From positions 1,327,335 through 1,343,760 of the forward strand of contig MU646306.1 in assembly GCA_026770585.1 (NCBI GenBank): a stretch of 16,426 bases of DNA, read 5' to 3'. The translations under genes and the position numbers were made by a program. Within the stretch, counting starts at the first letter, position 1. The number at the start of each line of letters is the position of its first letter. The DNA is from Baffinella frigidus (Eukaryota > Cryptophyceae > Cryptomonadales > Baffinellaceae). Of the stretch, positions 1 to 11,400 are shown in pieces. The notes beneath the pieces are model-generated. The model had not been told where the DNA came from. It ran no database searches and saw only the letters and a program-made list of their open reading frames with translations.

Positions 1-95
1 GGTTTAGGGTTTAGGGTTTAGGGTTTAGGGTTTAGGGTTTAGGGTTTAGGGTTTAGGGTTTAGGGTTTAGGGTTTAGGGTTTAGGGTTTAGGGTT
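1..95 (+). repeat. Telomeric repeat tract (TTTAGGG)n
   Basis: There are about 13 near-perfect heptamers, then degenerate relatives (TTCAGGG, TTGAGG) to about 136. The G-rich strand reads rightward. At a true left chromosome end the plus strand should instead show CCCTAAA, so this tract is interstitial, an inverted or fused end, or an assembly edge. Confidence 0.9.
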
Positions 96-145
96 GAGGT
101 TTCAGGATTCAGGGTTCAGGATTCAGGGTTCAAGGTGGTGGGGGG

Positions 146-186
146 GGCAGAACCTCGGTATCAGACGGGGCGAGTTTGGGCCGCCG
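146..186 (-). pseudogene. Echo of exon 24, distal part
   Basis: The minus strand reads a variant of KLAPSDAEVQ (KLAPSDTEVL), about 105 bases beyond the corresponding exon codons. It is a tandem-duplication fragment between the possible stop and the telomere tract. Confidence 0.55.
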
Positions 187-195
187 GATGATTCA

Positions 196-339
196 CTAGG
201 GGGTCATACACAATCGCTTCGCAGTCCGATGTGTGGACATGGCGAGCCTAAATTGAACCTCGGCATCGGACGGGGCGAGCTTGGCGGCCATGGCAAGAAG
301 CGACTCGGCCGTCTGCATGTCTGACCGCCCCAGCGCCAC
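196..339 (-). CDS. TPR gene exon 24, last visible exon
   Basis: The acceptor is GGAGCAG|GTG, phase 0. It encodes VALGRSDMQTAESLLAMAAK, LAPSDAEVQFRLAM, then STHRTAKRLCMTP and TAG (196-198). The TPR pattern is good up to RLAM. The last 13 residues do not look like TPR. An AT|GTCCAC site at 239/238 resembles this gene's other donors, so the exon may really end at 239 in phase 2 and the gene may continue to the left of the window. Confidence 0.7.
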   Translation of the reverse strand: MALGRSDMQTAESLLAMAAKLAPSDAEVQFRLAMSTHRTAKRLCMTP

Positions 340-2340
340 CTGCTCCGGCCTCACTGGTCAGCAAACGGGGCTACCTGTGTAGGGGATACATGTATTGTAG
401 GCTGATCTCCTGGTACTGAAGAGCCTGTACATGTATTGTATGCTGCATGTCTGACCGCCCACGCGCCACCTGCCGCTCCCCGGCAGGTAAGGGGGGACGA
501 CCTATTGCCATTGCCAACCGTGTTATGCAAAGCACTTCAGGACCTGCATAAAAAACGGGTGGCGAGGAAAGCATATCACAGGTAAAAATAATGTAGTGAA
601 GGAAGGCGCGTGACGGGTAAAAGGTATCTGGCGGACCTGTTGGCCGTAGCTGAGGAGGGAGTTGACGTTTGTCGGCTCCAGCTCCACTGCGCGCCTGCCG
701 CGGGTTCAGAGTTTAGGGTTTAGGGTTTAGGGTTTAGGATTCAGGGTTTAGGGTTTAGGGTTTAGGGTTCAGGGTTTAGGGTTTAGGGTTCAGAGGTTAC
801 GGTCAACCCCTCAAGTTTAAACCTGGTGCATGACCAGGATCATGCACTGAGGGCACCTGCCGCTCGAGCGCGTGGATTGTTTAAAAAGAAACTGACAGTA
901 GGACGGGGGGGGGGGAGGTACTTGAAGTAGCGTTCGGCAGCGCGTGCGTCGCCTCGATCGCGGAGGAGGTGCCCGAGGTGGAGAAGTGCTAGCGAGTCTG
1001 ACGGGTCTGACGCCGCCGCGCGCTTGTATAGCACCTGCGGTACCGCGACCAATGCCTGTCAGTCTACTAGATCCAACTCACTCAGTCGGGGAGGAGGTGC
1101 CCTAGGTGGAGCAGGGTTAGTGAGCCTGAGGGGTCTGATGACGCTGCGCGCTTGTATATCACCTGCCTCGCCCCGCACTGTATGTCAGTCTACTCGCTGA
1201 AGGTCACTTGGAACCTATGTCTCCGGCAGCCTTGGTGTTCACAGACTATGCTCAAGATAACAATGTGGGTCAAGGGGTGCGAGGCCAGATGTGCGGCGCG
1301 GATAAGTTGACCCCCCCCCCCACCGATGAGATGGATGCGAGGGATGCGAGCGATGAGGGGGAGGGGGCCGAGTGGCTTTACTGATGAGAGTGTGGGGGGG
1401 GTGCGACCTCTGCCCCCGCGAGATCGTGGAACACATCCCGCTTCAACCCCTGCCGCCCAGCACCAACCACTGTCAGGAGGTTGCCAGCCTGGAGGTCAAG
1501 GAGTTGCGAGCGTGGAACTTGCGGCGGGCGGGCCGTGGGCTGTTCGCGCGCGAGAGTGCATGCAGCGCTGCGGCTCTGGACTGAGTGCGTTTCAGTCGAG
1601 TCATCCTATGGGTCCGCGGGGGTCCACCGCGTAATTGCAAAGGGCGACGGGGTGGGCACGCGCACACTCCATTGACTAGACCGAATCTGTTTTCTTGAAC
1701 TCGTGATTTGGGTATATGGGTAAGGGACAATTATATGGTAGATGAGATCGCGCGAGTGCTCACCGCGTAGTTACATAGCGCAGCGGGATAGTCAGGCTGG
1801 GCGGCGAGCGCGCGCTCGTACACTCTCCGGATTCTACATCGAGTCCGCTTGGTTCAACGCATGCTGTGGACAAGGGGGCAATTATATGAAAATACGGTAG
1901 AAGGGAGCGCGGGGGATGACCGCGTAGTTGCACAGAGCAGCCGGGTGGTCAGGCTGGGCAGCCAACGCGCGCTCGTACATGTCTTTCGCGGCGCCCGGGC
2001 GGTGGAGCGCGTCGTGCAGCAGCGTCGCGTAGTTGCAGAGTGACGCCGCGTGCGTCGGCTCCGCCTGGGTTGAGAGGTTGGCCAGTCAGCACGCAAGACA
2101 GTCAGTTGGTCAGCAAGCCAGTCAATTAGCTAGTCAGCAAGCCAGTCAGTTAGCAGTCAGCAGTCAGCAGTTAGTGAGCCAGTCAGCAGCGTCGCGTAGT
2201 TGCGCAGTGACGCCGCATGCGTTGGCTCCACCAGCAGAATCGACGTACCATGATACGTCTGGACAGGCTGTGTAGCGTGGTTGACGACAAAATTGAAATG
2301 GAATTCACGGCATCTGCATTCCCTGTGTTCTAGGGTTCGT

Positions 2341-2418
<78 letters not shown>

Positions 2419-5400
2419 GAGAGAGAAGGGGGGAGGGGGAGGGCACCAACTCGACCCACACCATCACGGCGCGCGCCGCACACGCGTCAGTGTTCACTCG
2501 AGTCATTGGAAGTTCACAGCGTCAGCACATCCTAGGGGCTGGCGAGGTTGCATCGCGCATACGTTTAGGTTCTGTCTAGATCAGGGTGGCGGATGGCAGA
2601 CCTCAAGAGCGCGGTCGTAGAGCTGGGCGGCGGCCGGAGCGTTTCCGTGGGAGTCGGAGACAATGCCTGCGAGGGAGCACAGACTTAGCCTGCGAAATAA
2701 CATTTTGTTTTATTAATAACATTTTGTTTTATTAAAACCCAACAGGGACTTTCTCCCTTATTTTCCGCTGAAATGTTGCCACACTTTTGCGCGCTGAAAT
2801 GTTGCCGTGCGTTCAATGCGGGGGTTGATTGATACCCGCGAGGGAGCAGAGGGCGAAGACGTTGCGCGGGTCGATCTCCAGCGCGCGACGGTAGTGCACC
2901 TCCGCCACCTGCGTGAAGGATGATGCACTTTAGTGGATCAAATCACGAAATCGTGGATGCGCCGCGGTTACATATCCGACAACTTTGTTTGGACTGTCTG
3001 GACTCACCAATACGATCAAATCACGAAATCGTGGATGCGCCGTCCCACCCGCCCTTGCACCGCGCCAGAATCTTGCAAGGGGTCGCGAAAAGTCAATCCC
3101 CCCTCAAGGCAGTGGTTTTCAAAAGTTGACACTCGTTAAATGATACGGTTTGCAAAAAAATTAACACCCTCCTCCAGTCTGGCGTGGCGTGGCAGGCGCG
3201 TGCCATGTCCACATCTGCTGACGGATGGGGACCACATATCCATCATGTCAACTTACGAACAGCTCGCGCAGGCACGTGTCAACATCTGCGCGCCGCTACG
3301 CGGCGACCCCTCCAGCCCTCCCAAGGAAGGCGTTTCGATCGTTCAGGTTTGCCTGATTCGTGCCAGAGGGGTATCGCTCTCCGCTAGGATTCGCACAGCA
3401 ACCACTCGAGGCTGGAAATGGGACTATTGTAAATGTGGGGTTGTTAAATTTAGTACCAGTGACGGGCAGGCGTGGTCACGTAACGGGCGGAATTCCGCCC
3501 GATACGTGACCAAACGCCCCCATTTGTGTGAAAAGTACTTCACACCTCTTTTATTCTTCACTTGTTAACGATTCCCTGTTTTAAAATAGTCACATTTCTA
3601 GCCTCGAGTAGAAGTCGTGTGTCTGATGCGTTTGAATGTGGCGTTTTGATCTCACAGCTCTCGGCCATGAGAAGGGGGGGGGTTTAGCTCTGTCTCAGTC
3701 GGATTGGCTGGCTATTCGTAAGTTGACATGATGGATACGTGATCCCCATCCGCCATCTTTGGTGCGGAAAACAGCCTGTTCTCACCAAATTGGCCAGGCC
3801 AAATAGACTGAGACATAGCTAGGGGGAAAGAGGACCTCGTAGTTGGCATCGACGTCCTCGGCCAGCCTCCCGTAGCGCGTCAGAATCGTCGGGTTCTCAG
3901 GCTCACACTGCACACCACAGCCCCGCACCACTTAAATAACGTTGTTTTTTATTATTTATAACGTTATTTTCGTTGTAATAACGTTATTTTTGTGATGCTC
4001 GCGAGCGTCTTGAGGACCGTTGCCGTCATCGGCCAGCCTCCCGCAGCGTGTCAGAATCGTTGGATTCTCGGGTTCACACTGCACCCCACCACCACACACC
4101 GCTTAAGTGAAGCACGCGAGTGTCTTGAGGACCGTTGACGACCTCAGCCAGCCTTCCTCAGCGTGTCAAGATCGTGGGGTTCTCGGGTTCACACTGCACC
4201 CCACAGTTCCGCACCGGTTGACTTGAAAAAACACAAAAGTCTAAAGTTGAGTTATCCGGGGACGTTGAGTTAACGTTGAGTTATCCGGGCAGCTGTCAAC
4301 TTTAGAGAAGATGTCAACCTCAGAGTGTTTGGACCGGGGCGATGCATGTACCGGGAAGTTTGAACACCAGAAAATCCTCGGATCAGACTTCAGGCGTGGG
4401 GCTCTCGACTAAACGGGCCAACCACAGTCTAAAAACGAGTGCAAAATACCCTGACCTCGAGGAGTGTTCCCACTTAGTGGGCTTCGCAGATCGGTCCATT
4501 CATGTTCGTGGTCATTAATTTTCGTGGAACAAATCAAGAACTGCGCGGTACAAAGAAGTCTTATCAACCGACATTTCACCTAGATTTGAGGTCAAAATTT
4601 GATTCGAAGCACACTGTGTGGGACGAGCACTGCAGTCCAAAACCCAAAACACTCCTTCCATGTCAGGGTAGTGAACACTGGGTATTGGACTGCAGCGAGC
4701 CCACTGTGTGCGAACCCACTGTGTGGGACAGACACCTGAAGCCCTCTTTGGAGAAGTTCGCGCGCGGCTTCGTGCTCTTGATATCGCTCCTGATCAAGGG
4801 TCCCGGATCAGCATTGTTGCATCTTGACACATAGAGCGAGAGAGCGAGAGGAGCGAGAGAGAGGGATAGAGGGAAGAAGGGAGAGAGCGAGAGATAGCGA
4901 AAAGAGAGCGCAGGAGAAAGAGAGAGCGAGAACGAGCGAGAAAAAGCGCGCGCGCGCGCGCGCGCGCACGCACGAGAAAGAGAGAAAAAAAACAAAATAA
5001 AGCAAACGAAGAGGGAGACACCTGCAGCAAGGCAGCGAGGTGGGTGATGGCATCCGCATCGTGCGGCGAGACCGAAACCGCTTTCTCCAACAGAGTCCGC
5101 GCCTGCTTAGTCGTTGATCGTTGAACCACACAGCGGGCTACGAGGGGAGTTTCGGCCGAGTTTCCGTGACCTTATCCGTAGGAACCCCCCTATGTCCCTA
5201 CGGGTTGCCTACCGTAGGGTCGCAGGTCTTATCGCTTAAGGGTCATTCAGAAATCCCTTCGAAGTCCGCTGTGTGGGACGGTTCACTCAATAAACGCCAT
5301 CAGTTTCCTGAGAGCCCTGATGCAGAGGCTGACGACGCTGTTACACCCGACACCCTAGATTTATCTCAGAAAAAGGATTCTAAAATCCGCTTTCTTAAGT

Positions 5401-8400
5401 CAATTCCTACACAAATTCGTCAACTTATTCTTTTCTCTTCGCATACGTTGACAGATTTGAAGGGGAAATGACTTAAGAAAACGGATTTTAGAATCTCTTT
5501 TCTGAGATAAAGATGGAAGCGTTTGGTTGTGTAGGGTGTAGAGGGTTCGCCGCCTGCCGCAGGGTGCACTTTCCGGAGGAGCAGAAAACCCCAAACATTA
5601 ATAGGCTAACGGCCTGAAAATGGGGTAGTTAGGCCTACGGGATTGCCTAGGACTTCGTACCGTAGGCCGAGACTTTATGGGCCTAGGATCCCTCAGCCTA
5701 CGGTACGAGGTCCTAGGCAATGCCATATGCCTGACTACCCTATTTTCAGGCCGTTAGCCTATGAAACTCACGCGGCGTGACAGAGAACCGGCTGACGGAT
5801 GAACTAAAAGAATACAGAGAGGTTAATATCAAAGTTCCCTATGAACTCAAAGATGATTATAAAGAGAGATACTCTATTCGTCGGTATCCGGATTGTAAAT
5901 CACGGCCTTGCCACGTTCCGGCGCTATGGGTCTCAGGGCGCAGGGGGTGACCCCTGCACGCTCCCGGCGACGGGCAAGATCTGTTGACCTAAAAAAGATC
6001 CGTGAACCGTGAAGATTCGTGAAGTGCGTGGGGGGGGGGCACCTCGCGGGCGTCGGCGCGGTTCTGCTCCAGGAACGTCCCCAGCCCGCACAGCAGGTCC
6101 GCGTCCTGCGTGGTCGCCATCACGTCAGTCGATGCTTTCTTGCTATCAGGAAAGTCTATGCCTTCTTGCGATGACGTCATCGCATAGAGTCTATGCCTGA
6201 TTCTTCAACACGCACTCCACATCAACACGCCTCGAAAGAAATTTCGACCAGAGATCTGGTTGAAATGACGGTTGATAAGATTTCTTTGTCCTGCTTGATC
6301 GCGATGAGGTAAGTCGATGCCGTGTTGACACACAGTCAATTCATTCAACGTATCGTCCCTAGACAGTAGAGCAGGTCCGCGTCCGGCTCTTGATAGCCAT
6401 CAAGTGAGTTTATGCCTTCTTCAGAAAGAGGGGAGACGGGGGGAGAGGGTGGCGACGAGGGGGAGGGGCGGAGGAGGAGGAGGGAGGGGAAGGGAGGAGG
6501 ATGAGGGATGATGCGTGATGATGGGGGAGGATGCGGGATGATGAGGGAGGGGAAGGGAGGATGAGAGATGATGAGGGAGGGGAAGGGAGGATGAGGGAGG
6601 GGAAGGGAGGATGAGGGAGGGGAAGGGAGCATGAGGGAGGGGAAGGGAGGATGATGGAGGGGAAGGGAGGATGAGGGATGATGAGTGATGAAAGAGCAGG
6701 AGGATGGGCAGGAACAGGAGCAAGATGAGCAGGATGAGCAGAGATGACTTCTTCAAACACACTCGATTCAGGAGAAAGTTCAACGTGGCAGAGCGCTTCG
6801 AATCGGAAGGCGGAAGAGGGGGGGCAGGAGGGAGGGGGGGGGGGAGAGTACCTGGGGGCGGACGGCGAGGGCGCGCCGGTAGAACACCTGGTGTCATTGT
6901 TTATGCTTCATTATTTATTATTTATTATTCATTTTAATTTTTAATTTTTGTTTCGTCTTTAGGGTTTCGAGTTTCGGGTGTCGGGTTTCGTGCTTCGGGC
7001 GTCGGTGTTTGGGTTTCGGGTATCTGGTTTAGGACGGACCTCCGCGGAAGGGTCATTGAGATGCTGGTGCAGGTAGATCGCGTAGTGCCCCAGCGCGGTC
7101 GGGTGCGCAGGGTCCAGCTGCAACCCACACAGGTTATTGCACACGCCGAAACACACAGGTTATGCATCGTGCGCCTCCTGGGGCACCGTTCCCCCTGTTA
7201 ATCAGCTGCTACCCGCGCGCCATACAGGTCATGAGGCACACAGGTTATGCATGTAAATAACCTCAAGGAGTACTCCCGGTGGTCTGTGCCACGGTAGATC
7301 GCGTAGTGCCCTAGCGGGGTCGGGTGCGCGGGGTCCAGCTGTCGCGCGAGAAACACACAGGGTGTTCATCGTTCAAACAGGTTATTCAAATACACAGGTT
7401 ATGACCCCTTCGCCTCTCGGTGCTGACACACGCCACACAGATTATCCAACACACAGGTTATTCATCGTGCGCCTCAAGAAGCACCGATCCCCCTACTAAT
7501 CATCTGCGAGAAACACAGGTCATGAGTCACACAGGTTATGCAAATGCACAACCTCACGGAGTACCCCCCGGTGGTCTGTGCCACGGTAGATCGCGTGGTG
7601 TCCCAGCGCGGTTGGGTCCAGCTGTCACACACAGGTTATTCATCGTCCACACAGGTTATTCAAACGCACAGGTTATGACCCCTTTGCCGCTCAGAGCACC
7701 CCCCCACACGTTGATTTTCAAGATACACAAGTCATGAATCATGTGCCGCTCGGAGTACCCCCCCCACACGTTGACATGTTCCACGTTGGCTACCCTCCCC
7801 CGGGTGCGCGGGGGCCCAGCTGTCGCGCGAGAACGGCTCAGGTTATTCATCGTTTGCCTGGAGGAGTTCCCCTTGTCATCTCGGCCACGTTGGCAGCACA
7901 CCGGGACACACACACAGGTTATGAATCGTGTTGGCCGAAATGAGCCACCCCCCCGTTGATCCTTGCCACGTTGGCTGCACACACCACCATCCAACCACCG
8001 AAACATCCGTAATGTAAACACCGCCCGTAGCACCAAGTCTGTCTGGAAAGCGATGTCTAGCCACCCAACGGGCTACGAGGGGAGTTTCGGCCCATTTTGG
8101 GCCGAGTTTCCGTTACCTTATCCGTAGGAACCCCCCTATGTCCCTACGGGTTGCCTACCGTAGGGTCGTAGGTCTTATCACTTAAGGGGTTTTCAGAAAT
8201 CCCTTCGAAGTCCGCTGTGTGGAGTAGGGGGTGCAGGTCTCAGCAAATACCTGGAGGGCGCGGAGGAAGAGTGCGCCAGATTCGGGCTTGTGACCCTCGT
8301 AGCTCTCCATCAGCGCCCCCTGCGCGGCCAGCACTCCTGCACACCATAACGGCAGGTTGGTAGTTTGAACCATACCCACAGGCGAGTTTGAACCACAACC

Positions 8401-11400
8401 ACAGGCAACCTGAATGCCCCCTGAGTTTCAACCTTACCCACAGGCAACCTGTATGCCCCGCGCGGCCAGCACTCCTGCGCCCCCCTCGCATCCACACTGT
8501 CACGCATCCTCCTTATTTAGACCTATCCATGCCGAAGGACCTACGGTATGGTGGTCCTGGGGGCCGCACTGAGTTTGAACCTCAACCACCGACCACTCAC
8601 GCCTGCGCACCGTACCGGCACGTTGGTACTGGGTTTCAACCTTACCCACAGGCAACCTGAATGCCCCGCGTGGCCTGCACTCCTGCGCGACTGTGCACGC
8701 CCCGCACCGACACCTTCAGGTTTGTTCTGAGGTTCAATCTTACATATTGCCACTGATATGTGAGATACATGCTTGTGACTGTTCATCCCAGTGTGGGACG
8801 GGAGAGTGAGCACTCCTGCACACCATACCGGCACGTTGGTACTGGGTTTCAACCTTACCCACAGCCAACGTGAATGCCCCGCGTGGCCAGCACTCATGCG
8901 CGACCCTCACATCCCTACCTTCTGGTTTCGCACTGAGGTTGAACCTTAACCCAAGACACTCTTGACCCCATACTGTCGGTAACAGTGTTCAAAAGCGCTC
9001 CTGCGCACGCCCCGCGCCGACACCTTGAGGTTTGTTCTCAGGTTGAATCTTACATATTACCACTGATATGTGAGATCTATGCTTCTGCTTCTGCCGGTTC
9101 AGCCCAGTGTGGGACGGGAGAGTGAAGGAGGCGGTGGGAGGTGGAAGGAGGGATGACGGCACGCACCTGGATGGAGCGGGTTGGCAGCAGCAGCTCTCGC
9201 GAGCAACGCCTGCGCCTTTTCTTGTTGCCCCTGCGATCGACAGGCGCCCCGTCAGCTGACGCCATCCACACAGCCGTGCACCCCCTCCATCCTAATCGGA
9301 AACCTCCTCACATACAGGCGCCTAGCTGATCGGCGATCTTCCGCGTCCCTGACACACCTCAACGAACACACCGCGCGAGTGATCCATAGGACCCTACGGC
9401 AGGCAGAACCGTAGGGACATAGGCTGGTTTTACGGATGCCGCAAGACGTGTTCGGAATACATTGGCGCAGTCTACCCTAAACCCTAAACCCTAAACCCTA
9501 AACCCTAAACCCTAAACCCTAAACCCTAAACCCTCATCTGTTCTCATGAAGTTTTTCTTCTGTTCTCAAAGATTTTTTTCTTATGATAAGGATTAAGAGG
9601 AAAATACTTTATCGGCTATTATTTCAATTGTTCAAGCAAGTAAACCGAACAACACGATCGACACAGCGCAAATGGGCAGGGTGGGGAGGCACCTGGCAGT
9701 TGTGGAGCATCCAGGCGTACTCACAGAAGAGGGGCGCGTTCTGGGGGTAGGCCTGCACTGCCCACGAGAACAGCGAATCGCACTCGTCCAAGTCCCCCTG
9801 CCGTCCATCAAACGTCAAACTAATTCATCAAAGGTCAAAGTCATTCATCTGGCTCCTAGTTTTTTTCTTCTGTCCAAAATGTTAAATTGCGCAATTCAGG
9901 TGTTGGGCAAAGCGCTCAAGAATAATTATTCCACACTTTCGCACATCGAGACGCATCCCCCTACCCCGCATCAGTGATGGGACTTGTTCGCAGACAGGTG
10001 CCTTGCTTGCAGCGCGAGGTGGTCCCAAAACCCTACTGCCCACGAGAACAGCGAATCGCACTCGTCCAAGCCTGTCCCCGAGATGCAAAATTCAGGCGCC
10101 AGGGAAAGTCGAATTGATTCAGGCGCCCGGGCAAAGCGCTCCAGCAGCACGCTTCTACACTCTTCCACACGGAGGCGCATTATTCGTGCACACCCAGACG
10201 GATGCCCATAATCCTGATCGGAGGCCCTCTCGCATACGGGTGTCTCTCACACAGTCGTGGAGCGAAGTGGGCCCACACCCCTAAACCCTAACCCTGCACC
10301 ATCAAACCTGGGGCCCTTGCAGGACACGCGAGTGGGAAAAGTGGGAGCATGAACGTGGGGGGAGGGGAGGAGGGAAGGGACCTTTGCGAGGCGACGCTGG
10401 AGGAAGTCGCAGAAGCGGCGCACGGTCGCGAGGGGCGGGCTTGTGTGCCGCGACAACGCCTGCCACCCACCCACAGCCCCACCAATCGTCACACACCCGC
10501 GAACAGCCCCACCAATCGTCACACACCCTGCATCGCCACCCTTGCGTGTCAGCTTGATCGTGGAACAGCCCCGCCGGCAGGCTCGTGAACGCCCGCGTGA
10601 CCGGTCACGCGGACGCCGAAGCCAACTGTCCGAGGTGACTGCCTTGCGTGTGCCGAGTTGGGCTGCAGATTTGTACCGCTGTCTCAGCGTGTCAACTCTA
10701 CCGCCACGACACGGTGATACGGCTAAGACGCTGGAGGAAGTCGCAGAAGCGGCGCACGGTCGCGAGGGGCGGGCTTGTGTGCCGCGACAACGCCTGCATC
10801 GCCACCCTTGCGTGTCAGTTTGAGCCTCCCGATCAAGGTGTTGTTTGCTCCTCTACCGCCACGACAAGGTGATACGGCTTGGCGGTAGGGGAGCAAACAC
10901 AGCTACCCACACACAGCCCCGCCACTCGTCACACCCCCCGCGAGGTTCGTCGAGATTCGTCGAGGTTTTTCGAGGTTTGTGGAGAAGTTTTCGAATCTGT
11001 TGCCCGCGCGAAAAAAATGAAACAACGCCAGACGTTGATGGCGCTGCTGGCACGCTTGGAGGCTCTCGTGACTGAAGTCGGGCGGTTGGATGCTCTCGAG
11101 AAGTCTGCAATTCGGAAAATCGAGGCAGGTTTCACGGGGGCAGAGGCCTGGCGGTAGACTTTTCGTTGCCAGAACTCTAAAGGGTTTGTAAAGCCCCATA
11201 TTGTAAATTGTGTACCATGTCGCGTCCAAATAAGTCATCTGTCAACGTTTCATTTTCTGCATGACCTGGCGGAAGAGGAGCCCAGGCTGAACAAAATCGG
11301 TCAGACCAAATCAGACTAAGCAACAGCTAAGCTCTCGGGACTGTGGGAGGCAGGAGAAGAGGGGAGGCATGCCTGGCGGTAGAGAAGCTCGGCGCCAGAC

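Larger units (their letters stand above)
7128..7930. repeat. ACACAGGTTAT motif array
   Basis: At least 15 copies of ACACAGGTTATKCA (variants GGTCATGA, AGATTATC) are scattered over 800 bases of intron 11. They are embedded in a longer tandem unit of roughly 290 bp that also carries echoes of exon 12. Confidence 0.85.

Noticed and set aside
1326-1634. Plus-strand open frames with good-looking codon use (CDLCPREIVEHIPLQ)
   Set aside because: They are antisense to exon 21 of the minus-strand TPR gene, which fits flanking exons in phase and in TPR register; the codon pattern is mirrored from it.
1757-1830. Extra coding exon VYERALAAQPDYPAALCNYA
   Set aside because: No acceptor in the required phase; adding it after exon 20 shifts the frame and repeats the same TPR segment, so it is an echo.
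2345-2620. Two overlapping ORFs through the GT/GA microsatellite
   Set aside because: They are CV and RE dipeptide translations of a simple repeat.
3140-3568. 142-codon plus-strand ORF
   Set aside because: It runs through an inverted repeat arm and a palindrome, has Arg/Ser-rich low-information sequence and no recognisable domain; probably chance.
4013-4193. Two further exon 17 copies as real exons
   Set aside because: One has an in-frame stop and neither keeps a suitable donor; exons 16 and 17 already join in frame without them.
5121-5471. 116-codon plus-strand ORF
   Set aside because: It is composed of the dispersed 150-bp repeat and one arm of a fold-back element; not a gene.
6345-6897. 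Three overlapping Ser/Pro/Leu-rich minus-strand ORFs
   Set aside because: They translate the purine minisatellite in three frames; only 6852-6887 inside the span is a supported exon.
7128-7930. CRISPR-like array of ACACAGGTTAT motifs
   Set aside because: Spacing is irregular, the repeats are short and degenerate, the units are nested with exon echoes, and the context is a eukaryotic intron.
10100-10175. TPR-like minus-strand peptide ECRSVLLERFARAPESIR as a missing exon
   Set aside because: Exons 8 and 9 join perfectly without it; similar LLERFA words recur at about 9905 and 12955 as a dispersed intron repeat, so no exon is needed here.
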